A program made the translations under genes and the position numbers. Below the pieces are notes generated by a model. It saw nothing but the letters and a program-made list of their open reading frames with translations, did not search any database and had not been told where the DNA came from. Positions 21,264-32,990 of a stretch of 64,000 bases of DNA are shown here, piece by piece. Position 1 is the first letter of the stretch, and each line of letters starts with the position of its first letter. The DNA is from Dermacentor variabilis (Eukaryota; Arthropoda; Arachnida; Ixodida; Ixodidae), in contig NC_134573.1 of the NCBI RefSeq assembly GCF_050947875.1, forward strand, positions 36,519,115 to 36,583,114, in the 5' to 3' direction.

Positions 21264-23937
21264 TGTATACAGCGTCACTGTGAAAAAAATCCGAGGGCAC
21301 TTGAGCACCTATGAGTTATGAATGCGAAAGAATTATTGTCCCATTGGACGCCGCTGAGTGGTCGATAGAGTGATGAACCACTCGCGGGCTAAGGAGCCCG
21401 TTGAGACGCTTGGCCAACGTCTCTTAGATAGCGACACGTGCACGTTTGATCTTTCTCGGAAGGCCATTTTTCAGGAGCTAATAAACGTGAATCGTTACCA
21501 CTCATCGCAGGAAACGTCTGCATGTGTGGGAAGTTTCTCGAATATTATCAATGATTCTTTCTATTGCCTTCTGTCACTGCACCTTGTGTAAACCGATTGT
21601 ATGCGCGACGCCAATTGTGTAGTACTTTCTGGAAGAAACGGGGGCACAATAGGGGGGGGGGCAATTACTTTGTAACCTTTGACGACTCGTTTACAAAAGC
21701 CGACGCGTTTGACCAGTAGGTCAGAAATCTGACGATTGCCGACTGTGCTCGCAGCCATTGTTCTACTTTGAGCGTAGCCTGTTTTCGCGGTCACAGGTTC
21801 GCCCAATAAAAAAGTTAGCTTTGTCATTCACAATTTTGCTACTGTGTTGTTGAGCTTCACTACTGCGTGACAAAAGCACAAGGCCGGTTCACTTCGATCC
21901 GTGAAGTCAGGCTGCCTTGCCCTACTGGCATAGAACCTAGCGAACACGCTCCCGAATAAGCCGCAGTGACTTTGACGTCACACCTTTCGTCACGCCGGGC
22001 TTGGCGATGGAAATTTCGGTCCAAGTAGCATACAGTCATAGAGCAGAATGCACAGGCTTGCTGTCTAGGAGGTGCTGGCTTACCCAGTGGAGAAGACATT
22101 GGGCTTTTGAGCGTCGGCCCGTAGGTTCCGAACACCCTACCACCAACTTTCTTCCTTGCGGATTTATTCTCTTCATTTTTTCACATATAGACTTTTTTAT
22201 AGCGATTACCTAGACGCAGTTACAACGCAAGCGAGTCGTTGAGCGGAAAAGGAACGTGCAGATCTTACGAGAGCGGCAATACCCTCTCCCGCCGCGCAAC
22301 ACCTGGCGCGATTTCAGGGCAGCAGGTGCTCCCTTTGGGCAGCTCCGCTCCGTCGAGGCGCGCTCGTGACTTGACGTCGCCAACAATGGTGATTAAGGTG
22401 CCACTATTTCCTTGTCCAGAGGAAAGATGACGGCTGTGGATGCCGTGCAGGAGGAGCCATCGATGCAATCGCATCGAAACGTTCTATGCTGGTCGGAATG
22501 CCCGACGTTTATGCGCCAAGGAACGCAAATGACGACGTCGCTTACGCTTTCTGGTGATACCTTGATACCTCTTTCTTTCTTTTATTGACAGAAGTTGTGC
22601 CCCCGATGCACAGATGCGCACGGTAGCGACACACCGCCACTTTCTGGAGATCTGGGCTCCTATGGAACTTTCGGTTCCAGTTGACATATACCCTTGCACT
22701 ACTGCTTCCATGACCTACAGCTATATTTTATTGTCTCTCCGAAGTTAGACGCTAGTTAGGGCTTAGCCGCGTTGTAGCAGTGCTTCATCTGGTGCTCTTT
22801 TCCTTCTTTCTGTATGGCGGCACCTCTGTACCATCGCGATCGTATATACTTTCAGAGCATCTTCCTTGCCTTTGTCACGGCGCCGTAAACATGAGACAAA
22901 GCTGTCATACTACGCAGCGTCACTGCGAACGACATCGCGCGTGACATTTGTCTCCCTATGCAGTGGGGCCCTTTCGAGAAAATCCGCCTGAGGCATCTAA
23001 ATTTTGAGGAAAGATTGTGGTAGTTGCCTGAGGCAGATCTACAGTACTGAGTGTTGCTTGAATTGCCACCATTTTGCTTTCTGCACTGGTGGTGTGGCCT
23101 CCTGGGATGGATGCTGGGCTCCATCTGGACGCACTGGTCATCTTCGCCTCACGGAACGCAGCCATCAGAGTTCGCGGTGAGCAACCTCCTCTTCCTGTGG
23201 GTGCCGTGCGTCTCTCTCGTTTACGCACTGCACAGTGATCTGAGTTTCTAATAGTCGCAAAAGCAGCGCGTGCTCGCGCTACCAATTCTGGCTGCAGGGT
23301 TAAAGGGCATGTTAAAGTGGTTCGCAACAGAAATGATCGGTACCCGAGCGCGGAACTATTGCTTTCTCGAAAACCTCACGCATACTCCTGCTCAAAATCG
23401 ACTCTCAGTGCAGAGCATGCTACGAGGTGTGCTACAACATATGCACATGCTCCGCGAGCGCAAGTTAATGCGCAGTGGAATGTAGTAATGTGCTTTCGAC
23501 TCCGTTATATTGCAGGTACTAGGGTATAGTAAAACCTAGCTTGAAAAAAAGCTTATAAATGTTTGTAATACATGCGTTTTCTTGCAGAGAAGTGTGTCAC
23601 GTGGAAGTCAGCCATCAATATAGTTCCTCACAAGCCTTGCCAATTGAATGTCATGTTTGTCATATTCGCATTTTTTTATCGACTAAGCAGTGAAACTCTT
23701 TACGAAGGCCCAATTGGGTAAATAAAACCTTGGGGTCAGCTTAAGAATCTAGTCACTTCACGTACTATATTGATACGATGCAGAAAACTAGGTTTTTGTG
23801 GAGCTGCGATTGTCACGATGCTTTCGCTCCAACGCCGCGAACACCACAAGAAGGTTAACAAGAACGCAGTGCCCTTCCACTGTGTGAAAAAATATCACCA
23901 GCGAAGCTGTCTATCGGGGCCCCTAATGAGGAACTCA
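21264..23937. other. Unrecognised intergenic stretch
   Basis: About 2.7 kb with short, unconvincing ORFs on both strands and a G10 run at 21652-21661. No gene, RNA or known repeat was recognised. Confidence 0.45.
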
Positions 23938-24542
23938 ACCTCCACCGCGGGTCGGTGCGGCATTGCACTATCTGAGGAATCAGCCCACGTATGGGGAGTG
24001 CTTAACGCCTGCTTAACCTCCACCGTGAGTGGGCGCAGCATTGTACTATCTAGGTATCAGCCCACGTGTGGGTAGTGCTTAATGCCTGCTTCACCTCCAC
24101 CGCAGATCGGCCCGGCCTTGCACTAACTTCGGGATCGGGCCACGTATGGGGAGTGCTTAATGCCTGCTTCATCTCCGCCGCGGGTCAGGCCGGTATTGCA
24201 GTATCTTCGTGATCGGCGCACGTATGGGCAGGGCTTAACGTCTGTTTCACCTCTGCCGCGTGTCGTCCCGGCTTTGCCCTATCTAGGGATCAACCCACGT
24301 GTGGGTAGTGCTTAACGCCTGCTTCACCTCTGCCGCAGGTCGGCCCGGCATCGCACTATCTCCGGGATCGGCCGACGTATGGGGAGTACTTAACGCATGC
24401 TTCACCTCCACCGTGGATCGGGCCGGTATTGCACTATTTTAGGTATAGACCCACGTATGGGGAGTGCTTAGCGCCTGCTCCACCTCTGCCGCGGGTCGGC
24501 TCGGCATTGCACTATTTCCCGTATCTGCGCATGTATGGGGGC
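23938..24542 (+). repeat. 78-bp tandem repeat, about 7.7 copies
   Basis: Units begin CCTCCACCGCGGGTCGG and contain CCCACGTATGGGGAGTGCTTAA. They are diverged but share one 78-bp period. No spacer variation of CRISPR type is present. The array borders gypsy-X pol. Confidence 0.92.
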
Positions 24543-24589
24543 TTTTTTGCTTACCACGGCAAAGACACAAAAATTTCCTCGGACGGTAG

Positions 24590-25498
24590 AGTATATAACA
24601 TAACTATATGTGATGTCGAGTTCAAGTGGGCAACGTCGCAGGCCGACGCATTTCCACAACTCAAACGACGCATGCAGTCGCCTCCGGTACTTGCGCACTT
24701 CCACGAAGACACCGATAAAGAAATCCACACGCCAGTAGCCTAGGCCTCTGTGCCGTCCTAGTCCAGAGTTAAGACACCCTTGAAGGGGTGATAGCCTACG
24801 CTGACCGGATGCTGTCAAAAGCGGAAGGCAATTATTCTACGATCCTAAAGGAATGCCTCGCCATGTTTTGGGCTACAGCGAAATTCCGCCCCTACCTATA
24901 GGACAGGCTGTGGACAGGCGTTGTGTTAGGTAGCGAATTTAAAGGGCCCTTCAGCACTCCTAGCGCTGTGGAGCCTCAGACTGCAAGAATATGACATAAC
25001 TGTAGTCTGGAAGTCTGGACGAAAATATTCTGGTGCAGATTGCCTATCACGCGCCCCCATCGACCCGCCACCGCAAGATAACGAGGATGACGACACCTAC
25101 CTTTGAATAATAAGCGCGGAACACTTCGCTGAACAGCAACGAGCACACCAGGAGCTAAAAGGTTCGTCGAGTATTTGAAAGGAAACACCGACGTTGTCCA
25201 TAGGGCATTTAAGCAAGGGTTGCCTTCGTTCTCTCCTAAAAACAAGCTACTCGTAAAGCAGTTCTCACCAGTCCGCTCTAACTACAGTCTTGTTGTTCCC
25301 TCATCGCAGCCTCAAGAAATACCGCACGCCCTACATGACGATCGGACCGCTAGACATCTTGGATTCTCCCGGACGCTATTGAGGACACTGGCAAGGTATT
25401 ACTGGCCGCGCCTGACCACCGACGTCACCCGTTACGTCAAGACATGCCGAGAGTGTCAGCGACGCAAGACATACCGACAAGGTCAGCAGGATTACTAG
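24590..25498 (+). pseudogene. Gypsy-X pol relic (RT tail, RNase H, integrase finger)
   Basis: Remnant of a Ty3/gypsy Pol. In order are the RT-RNase H linker (FPQLKRRMQSPPVLAHF), the RNase H region ([36 protein letters not shown]) and the integrase zinc finger (H-x-DRTARHLG, then CRECQRR). Frames change several times, including a stop near 24742 and frame breaks around 24770 and 24960. The integrase core and the whole N-terminal half are missing. It ends just before the LTR of gypsy-Y. Confidence 0.85.
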
Positions 25499-25712
25499 AG
25501 CCGATCGATCGAGATTTTCGTCGGAGAAGAGAAAGAAAAAAAGAACATGCTTGTAGAAAGCCAATAAGAAGGCGGGATTGCGGAAGACCAGAGGGGATAG
25601 GGGCGGTAACTGATCGCGGTTGTAAACTTCCTGTTAGCCATTTTCCGATGGCGCACGCATGGCCACTCGCGACATTGTTTGCGACCTAAGGAAGAAGAGC
25701 ACATGGACAAGG

Positions 25713-25884
25713 CCAGCCAGATCGTCTATTCCATGCCTGCAGTGCAACTCCTGAGCCAGCGGGATCGCCAGTGGTTGGCAAGAGGGAAAGCCATTCGGTC
25801 ATCTAGGGGTTCAAGCTCTGCGTCACCTGACTTCTCGGTTGCGCTTGATGCTACCAGCTGAGTTATTAAATACACCCATTTACA
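25713..25884 (+). repeat. Gypsy-Y 5' LTR (partial)
   Basis: Matches 54501-54660 (CCAGAT...CAGCTGAGTTATTAAAT) and ends in ACA directly before TTGGTGGAGGTGCTGGG (25886-25902), which has the position of a primer-binding site. The outer LTR boundary was not resolved. Confidence 0.75.
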
Positions 25885-25918
25885 ATTGGTGGAGGTGCTG
25901 GGTCTTCAAGAACATCGC

Positions 25919-27190
25919 CAACCTGGAACTGCGGTTTAGAACTTTCTCACCAGTCTTGCCTGACTCTATTCAGCAGACGTCACCGACACCGTCCGTGACC
26001 TGCCCTGGCCCTCTTCAGCACAGGCCCAGTGGTGTTCCGCGGTACAGGTGAGGATCATCCGTACCGTTTCAGTCGTCGACAGCGTCAACGACTGGCTGTC
26101 ATCATATGAACCAGTGAGCTTGCACAATCGACGGAATGATACCTCCAAGTTAGATAATCATCTTCTACCTTGCTGGCGTAGCTCATCTGTGGCATATCAG
26201 GAAGCTGACTTTGTCCTGGTCAGCGTTCAAAACAACTTTCGCTCAAGTTTTCGGTTGCATCGCCGTCCGCAGCATATCGGCGCACCGTCCGCAGGTTGTC
26301 CGCCGAGCAGCGGTTGAGAGAGCGAGCGTAAGAACCGGGTGAAACATTCACCAATTATATTGGAGGGCTCTAGACCTCTGCAAACGTGGGGATGCTTCTA
26401 TGCCTGAAAAGGACGAGGTGAAACACATGTTGAAGGGCCTCGCCGATTACATTTTTCGCACGTTGAACGCCAAGAGTACGCGTACCCTAGCTACCCTAGC
26501 TAATAACTTCTGTCACACCTACAACGAGTTGAGGAGGCAGCGAGATTTCACCAGACGCCCCTCACCGGCTGACGAGGCGAGATCTGTTCACTTACCCCTG
26601 CCCACACAAATCCAAGAATTCGTGCGGGAAGAAGCTGTACGTCAGCTTTCTCTACTGCCCTTCAGTGAGTTGCCTGAGCAACAGCCGCTGCCGCAACTGC
26701 ACCTAACACAGCTCGACCTGACGCTCCGGTGGGTTATTGAAGAGCAAGTTGCTGACGCTCAACAAATGCAGCATCAGCAATGCCCTGTGGACGCTCCAGT
26801 CACTTACGCATCCGTCGCCGCGCAGCCTCCTCGCCAACCACTCGTTGCAACACATCTACAGCCGCTGCCACCGGTTGAACATCCCATCAACCAATCTGCT
26901 GCCGCCTTTGTAAATTCTTGTGGCACGCCAGACAACAGGCCCTCATGTTATGCCTGCGGCATGCCCAGACACGTTGCACGACACTGCCACCACCGCATGC
27001 TGCAGTCTAATGGCTTTGTGAAGACAGCTCTCCACGGCGACGTGTAACCTTTGCACGACGCTTTTTTTAATCAGCATTCGAGCAGGCCACCAGCCAAGCA
27101 CCTCTTAATTGCCCGGGGTTCAGCATCCCTGCGTCGCCGCTCGTTGTCTCCCATGCGTCGGAGTCCTTCACTCACGCAAAACTTGCTGAA
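25919..27190 (+). pseudogene. Gypsy-Y gag
   Basis: Capsid-type Gag of a Ty3/gypsy element. Early segments in shifting frames read TSKLDN, AGVAHLW and SAFKTTFAQVFG, typical of Retrotrans_gag. From 26400 a clean 215-codon frame continues with KHMLKGLAD, NELRRQRDFTRRPSP, a Gln/Pro-rich linker and a CCHC knuckle (CYACGMPRHVARHC). After a stop at 27045-27047 the distal part (SLRRRSLSPMRR) is readable in another frame. It then meets the gypsy-Z LTR. Protease and pol of Y resume after 51755, so Z split Y between gag and protease. Confidence 0.85.
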
Positions 27191-27195
27191 GGAGA

Positions 27196-27357
27196 TCGGT
27201 CGGCATGGTAAAAAAATGACGAAAATTAAGGTGGCCGACGCATGCTTGCGTCGCCAGCACGGTACACGCTAGTCCGTTCTAAGAGCCCGCTACGCTGGTC
27301 CTTTGGTCCTGGCACTCCGCTGCAACATCTCGGTTCGCGTCATTGGTCACTCCGGAC
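27196..27357 (+). repeat. Gypsy-Z 5' LTR (5'-eroded) and primer-binding site
   Basis: Segment 27196-27342 matches the 3' LTR at 51561-51755 (CACGGTACACGCTAGTCC, CTCCTGGCACTCCGCTGCAA-type stretches). TTGGTCACTCCGGAC follows at 27343-27357 and resembles a gypsy primer-binding site (TTGGTGACYCCGGAC type). Confidence 0.75.
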
Positions 27358-27399
27358 TACGAGATGACCGACCGGAGCAACCTACCGCCCTCAGGCAAC

Positions 27400-28130
27400 C
27401 TTCCGCCTGACGCTACCTCCCGCCCAGATGTCGTCACAGTTCTACTGCTTCGCCAGTCATGTTCTGGCGCAAGGACGCACCGGTTTGGTTCGCCGAAGTC
27501 GAAGACTCATTCGACCTACACCACATCACCTCAGAGACTTCGCAGTATCGCTACTTACCTGCCAACCTGTCTCTTGTGGTTGCTCACTAGGTGGCGGACG
27601 TCATCGCGGCCCCTCTGGGGGATGCCCCGTGCCAGCACATGAAGCACAGTGTTTTGGACCGCACTATGTCGTATGAGCGCACGCGCCTCCAGCACCTGCT
27701 CACCTCCGCCCAGATGGAAAATCGCCGCCCTTCCCAGTTGCTCTACAGCATGTGACGGCTCCTGGAGTGAAGCAATGTTGACGCAAATGGTCCGCTGTTG
27801 AAGGAGCTCTTCCTGCAGCGCTTGCCGCAGTCCACCCGCCTTGTATTGGCCGCTGCAGGAGACTTCAGCAACGACCACCTCGCCGAGCTCACTGGTCGAG
27901 TTCATGACACGACTTCTGTCCCCGCTCTTTCTTGAATACCAAAGCCCTCCATTATGGCCGTTTAGAGTCCTGGGTCGATCAGCTCGCCGTCTCCATCGAC
28001 ACACTTCGGACATTCTCGTATGACCAGCGCGGCTCCTCCTCATGCCCCAGCCGCCGTTCCTCTTCCCTGAGCTCGCCTATTTGCTGGTATTTTCGCACTT
28101 TCCAGCACCACACCCACCAGTGCTAGACCC
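27400..28130 (+). pseudogene. Gypsy-Z gag
   Basis: Several frames together give an arthropod-gypsy Gag: FWRKDAPVWFAEVEDSFDLH, QHMKHSVLDRT, RLQHLLTSAQMENRRPSQLL, ELFLQRLPQSTRLVLAA and LAELTGRV, ending near a cysteine-containing ICWYF motif. At least three stops or frame changes occur (for example near 27590, 27755 and 27935). No zinc-knuckle array is intact. Confidence 0.8.
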
Positions 28131-28199
28131 CAGGCCAGCACTCGGGAAATGCACTGCCAGCTCACTGACGGCGGTATGGGACCTCGCCTTGCAACCTGG

Positions 28200-29620
28200 C
28201 CGCCTTCTGATCGTCATGAATAACATTTGCAGACTGCATTTCCAGTCTCACTCTCGACCTTGGTCTGCGGCGCACGTTTCGGTGGATGTAATTGTGGCCG
28301 ACGTCATTCAGCCTATCCTTGGCTCTGTCTTGGGACCCATTTCGACCTCGTTAATACCATGCACGGCCATCGTCTGACTGACAGCAACATGCTACTCTTC
28401 AACCCTGGAGTTCTATCAGCTGTCGTTCCCACTGACAGCCGCACGCCGATTCCACTATGCCGTGTAATTTAAATCAGCCACCCAAGCACAATGTAACCCA
28501 CCACATTGTCACGCGTGATTAACCCGTTGCAGCTTGTCCTCACCACCTCTTCGGTGAGCGTCTGGCCATTGCTAAACGCCAATTCGAGCACGTGCTCCAG
28601 CTGGGTATTATTCGCCCTTCGTCCAGCACTTGTGCCTGCCCACTCCATCTAGTGCCCAAGAAAGACACGGGTGACTGGCGTCCGCGCGGCGACAACAGTG
28701 CGCTGAACGCTTACACGGTCCTAGCTATGTCGTTCCACACATTCAATATTTCACAGGCCACCTGCAAGGATGCAAAGTCGTTAGTAAAGTGCCCCTTGTC
28801 AAGTCCTATCACAACATCCCCGTTGAGCCTGCCGACCTTCCAAGGACCGCCATTTTTACATCTTTCGGCCTGTTTGAGTATGTGCGCATGCCCTTTGGGC
28901 TACGCAGGCTGCTCGAACAACCCAAACATTCATTGCCGAAGTAACGTGCGGACTTCCGGTTGTATTTGCCTACATAAACGACATCCTCATCGCGAGTCTC
29001 AATTCACAAGATCATGAGCGTCGCCTCCTGGAACTACACAACATAGAACACCCAGGCACGAACATAACGAGGGAGCAATGGGAGGCACTGCTGTCCAGCT
29101 CGGCCCTCGACGACCAGCTCAAGCTGATTAAGAGAGCTGAGAAGATGGCAAGAGCCAGCGGAGCCCTGGACTAAGGGCCCCGACCAGTAGCGGTTTTTCT
29201 GATTATTCTTTTAATAAAGTTTATCTATCTATCTATCTATCTATCCTGGAACTCAGTTAATGCCTTCAACAATTTTGACTGGTTGCCAATCCGTAGAAAT
29301 ACACATTTCGGTCTTCGAAGCTCGAGTACCTCAGTCTCCAATTCTCCGCGCTGGGAACTCGACCATTGCCCTCCCAGGTCCAGGCCGTGCAAGACTTCCC
29401 AGCACCCACTACCCTACGCCAGCTGCGTGAGTTCCTAGGCCTAGTGAATTTCTCCCGACGCTTTATTCCGCGCTGCGCTGAGCTTCTGCACTTATTGACT
29501 GATTTTCTTCACACGACCAAGAACTCCTCATCCGCGTTTTCCTGGTCTTCCGAAGCTCAAGCTGATTTCAGGGTTGCTAAAAAGCCATCACCGATTTGAA
29601 GCTCCTCATCCACTTGAGAA
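28200..29620 (+). pseudogene. Gypsy-Z protease and reverse transcriptase
   Basis: The protease end reads VIVADVIQPILGSVLG, normally ...ILGADF. RT then starts with ERLAIAKRQFEHVLQLGIIRPSSS and HLVPKKDTGDWRPRGDNSALNAYT. Later segments read CPFGLRRLLEQ-like and FAYIND (position of the YxDD catalytic box, first Asp changed). The RT is interrupted at 29036-29243 by a LINE fragment. It resumes with VQAVQDFPAPTTLRQLREFL and GLVNFSRRFIPR. Numerous stops and frameshifts make it inactive. Confidence 0.85.
29026..29253 (+). mobile_element. 5'-truncated LINE 3' end with 10-bp TSD
   Basis: TCCTGGAACT at 29026-29035 and 29244-29253 flanks a 208-bp insert. The insert has the C-terminus of a LINE ORF (TREQWEALLSSSALDDQLKL, ending GALD-stop), an AATAAAG signal and a (TATC)n tail. 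It lies inside the gypsy-Z RT. Confidence 0.9.
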
Positions 29621-30365
29621 CTAATTTGCCTACTCACATCACGGCGGATCCAGCGTGGCCATCGGCGATGTTCTCCGGCAGCAAATTCAATACGAGTGGC
29701 GTCCACTGGGCTTGTTCTCTGGGAACATCCAATCTTCGGAGACTCGCTACAGCGTTTTAGGCCGCGAGCTGCTCGCTATCTACTTCACCATCCAGCATTT
29801 CCGGCACTTCTTGGAAGGCCAGCTATAATATGTTCTAACGGATCATAAGCCTCTGGCTCATGTCTTAATTACAAACTCTACAACTATTCCAAGTACGTTG
29901 CACGCGAACTTCGTCAACTGGTCTATATATCGGTGTTCACAACGGATATCCGGCACATCTAAGGCACCGAAAAGAAGGCAGCTGGTGCGCTCTCGCGCAT
30001 CACCTCCCTTGGCACTTCATGAACTGTTGGCTGGGCACGTCTAGCTCGGGTGCAGACAGAAGGCCCTGAGCTGTAGGCACTGCGTGATCATCACCATACC
30101 CTTCATCTACAACTCGTTCGTCACCCGTTTGTGTCTGGGTCACTCTGGTAGGACATGTCAGCGCGTCCACATCGCCCCCTCATGCCGGCTGCCTTCCCTC
30201 CTGCGGTATTCCAAACCCTTCAAGACATCTGCCACCCCAGCATCCCAGACATGCAGCGCCTCGTTACTCAGCGTGAAGTCTGGCCAAGTGTTAACACCGG
30301 TGTTCGCCACTGGGCAAGTTTATGCCTTAGTTTATGCAAGTTCAGACCACCAAAGCGACCAGTGA
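29621..30365 (+). pseudogene. Gypsy-Z RNase H and integrase finger
   Basis: RNase H traces: a degenerate DAS..AIG region near 29645, RPLGFFSRN-like near 29700, YSVLGRELLAIYFTIQHFRHFLE, then TDHKPLAH. The integrase HHCC region follows (ICHPSIPDMQRLVTQREVWP, then cysteines at LCLSLC). Reading frames change repeatedly. Pol continues only at 50673, after the foldback element and other inserts. 30366-30478 is unassigned flank. Confidence 0.8.
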
Positions 30366-31036
30366 TAATGCAGTGTCATGGACATTACTGCCATGAACAG
30401 GTCATGTACAACGTAGCTGTTTGATGGCTTTGCTAACATGCATTGAAACAAATGGGCGTCGAGCAACAAACCGATGCTTTCTAAAGCTGTTAAAAACAGG
30501 CTGAAAAGAGCGGCACGTGTCCTCTCATCAATTTGTTTTCTACAAGGCCCGTTGATATGGATATCAGATGAACGAGCTTCGAACAATCTTTGCGATAATG
30601 ACCTCGTTACGCTTCTAAGATAACGCGGAAGATGGTGTCACGGGATCGCAGGTAACGTCCGCCATCATATTCATCATTCACAGCCGTATTGACATCGATA
30701 TCGAATGATCGAACTTTAAAGCAGCTCCGCGATAGAACCCGCGACGATGTGCTAAAGGGTGTCACGTGACCTTGCGTAACTTTCGGAAGCCCACGAAATT
30801 CAGAACCACAGTGTGATGGGTGTCGAACTAACGGGAATCGCAAGCGCTTTGCGATGGTACACACGTAGCGAACGTCAAATCACGTGCGAGACGCTTTCCC
30901 CTGGCCTCACGTATAATTCGCTGGCCCATGCGTGAAGCCCAACCATAGTGACATAGGTGCCAAATGTTCGGGCTTCGCAAAAGGTCTGCTATGGTACGCA
31001 CTCCGCGTAATTCGGACCCCTGTGGAAAAGAGTCAC

Positions 31037-31416
31037 GTGACGTCACATCAAAACAAGCCAACAAACACTGACACCAAGACCAATGTAGGGGCAATTACTT
31101 GTGCTTAATAAATGAAATAAAGAAACGATAAATTAATGAAAAGTAAAGTGGGTGAAAAGACAACTTGCTGCAGGTGGGGACCGAACCCACAACACTTCGC
31201 GTTTCGCGTGAGTTCGGTTCCCACCTGCGGCAAGTTGTTTTTAATCCACTTTAATTTCCATTAATTTGTCTTTTCTTTATTTCACTTATTAAGCACAAGT
31301 AATTTCCCCTATGTTGTCTATGGTGTCAGTGTTTGTTGGCTTCTTACGATAAGACTAATAAAAGATCGGGACCCTCGGTTAACCCCCTTTCTTCTTGTTT
31401 ATTACCTGACATCACG
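31037..31416. mobile_element. Inverted pair of partial tRNA-SINEs (snap-back hairpin)
   Basis: Arms of about 130 bp (about 31053-31185 and 31212-31343) are near-perfect inverted copies meeting at a short 'cttcgcgtttcgcg' centre. Each arm carries a B-box (GGTTCGGTTCCCAC type) and the body of one tRNA-derived SINE, but neither has the A-box half. Imperfect target copies (GTGACGTCACAT and CTGACATCACGT) flank the unit. The transcript would be a long hairpin. Confidence 0.8.
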
Positions 31417-31966
31417 TAATTTTGGCCAGACCATGCTTAATTACCAAGCATGCCGACATGGATATCAAAAGAACGGGAAAATCAAAACCTATGCGATTGT
31501 GTACACGTAGCTGCCGTCAACTCACTTGGGAAAGGGTGCCACGTGACCTCACGAATCTTTCGGTAGCCCACGCATGATTCCCAACCATACTGAGATGGAT
31601 ATCAAAGGATCGCACTTCGAAGAAGGTCTGCGGTGGTATGCACTTCGTGTACCTCAGGCCACGTGGGAAAGAGTCACCTGACATCACGTAACACCATGGT
31701 TAGTTACCAGCCATGCCGACATGAATATCAAACGAACGTTTAAATCACAAGCTATGCGATGGTGTACACGCGGGGAACGTAAAACTACGTGGGAAATGGT
31801 GTCGCGTGACCTCACGTATCGCTCGCTAGCTCATGCATGATTCTCAACCATGGCGATATGGATATCAAACGATCGGGCTTCCAAAGTCTGCGATGGTGCG
31901 CACCTCACGTACTTCTGACCACGTGAAAAAGATTCGCGTAATATCGCGTAACCTTTAGCAAAGCTC

Positions 31967-32223
31967 ATGGGTAATTTAAAAAAATTGTGGAGCTTTACAT
32001 GCGAAAACCACTTTCTGATTATCAGGCACGCCGTAGAGGAAGACTCCGGTAATTTCGACCACCTGGGGTTCTTTAACGTGGACCTATATCTAAGCACACG
32101 GGTGTTTTCGCATTTCACCCCCATCGAAATGCGGCCGCCGTGGCCGGGATTCGATCCCGCGACCTCGTGCTCAGCAGCCCAACACCATAGCCACTGAGCA
32201 GCCACGGCGGGTATGGGTAATTT
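31967..32223 (-). mobile_element. Full-length tRNA-derived SINE with 11-bp TSD
   Basis: ATGGGTAATTT at 31967-31977 and 32213-32223 flanks a 235-bp SINE. On the minus strand it has the head CCGCCGTGGCTGCTCAGTGG (A-box), B-box GGGATCGAATCC, the 'cggccgcatttcgatggggg' core and the 'cacgttaaagaaccccaggtgg' body. It inserted into the foldback left arm. Confidence 0.96.
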
Positions 32224-32277
32224 CTAACCATTCCGACATGGATATCAACAGGGCAAGCTGGGCGAGTTGGTGATTAA

Positions 32278-32357
32278 ACATGTTCCTATGGGTGGGCAGC
32301 GCTCGTATTGTGCACTTCCTCTCTTTCGTCCGGGTTGCGCTGCCCACCTATATGAAC
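32278..32357. repeat. Imperfect hairpin
   Basis: CATGTTCCTATGGGTGGGCA is answered by TGCCCACCTATATGAACATG about 40 bp later. It lies within the left arm and may be a separate small insertion. Confidence 0.7.
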
Positions 32358-32990
32358 ATGGATATCAAACAAACTTGAATCGAAAAGTCTATACGTTGGT
32401 GACCACGTAGCGAACCTCAGAGCAGGTGGCCAATGGTATCACGTGACCTCACATACCTTTCGTAGGCCCATAGATGCTTCTCAACCATATGGATATCGAA
32501 CGCATACGAACTCAGAAGGAGTGTTATGTGGCCTCACGGGGCTTTCCCCAATGATTGGATGATTTGCAGACATACTGGTATGTATACTAAACGATTGTGA
32601 ATCGTAAAGCCAGTGTGAATTTTGCCCCTCCACATTACGAAAACGAAGGTGAAAAGCGCGTCACGTGACTTCACGTAAATGTGCGTTGAACGTGATTAAC
32701 TGCTGAACCGATTTCCATGAACATCAGGGCGAGCAGAATTTACCACGAAAGTGATGTGGTACTGATAGAAGACATGAATTGATAATGCTTTCCATAATTT
32801 TTTCTTTCCTCGCAGAAGCACAGGGCGAATGAAATACTTGGAAATCTCGTTTCTGTAGTTGCTGTTCACACAATAACGATGCTATCGAAATGTTGTAATG
32901 ATCGCGTTCATCCAGATGCTCTGATACACTGTGCACAATCATTGCACACTGAGTCAGGAGCTCCAGGGGAAATTTTTGCAACCACCGCGG

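Larger units (their letters stand above)
30479..32990 (+). mobile_element. Foldback-type element, left arm
   Basis: The arm starts TTCTAAAGCTG and its first 150 bp are a clear inverted copy of the right end (48048 backwards). Landmarks shared in order are 'tttgttttctacaaggcccgttga', 'ggatatca', 'gagcttcgaacaatc' and 'cacgggatc'. It continues as diverged ~135-bp repeats with paired CACGTG motifs, then a non-repetitive inner segment from about 32640 that is again inverted at about 33760-34110. Two SINE-type inserts (31049-31404 and 31978-32212) and a hairpin (32278-32357) are included. No ORF. Confidence 0.82.

Noticed and set aside
22956..23327. 123-aa minus-strand ORF
   Set aside because: Low-complexity Ser/Thr/Arg composition with no recognisable domain. 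It overlaps other frames of similar length.
23938..24542. CRISPR-like array
   Set aside because: The whole 78-bp unit is homologous from copy to copy. There are no constant repeats with unique spacers, and the genome is eukaryotic.
31150..31225. tRNA gene suggested by GGTTCGGTTCCCAC
   Set aside because: Only B-box halves are present, in inverted duplicate; this is SINE sequence.
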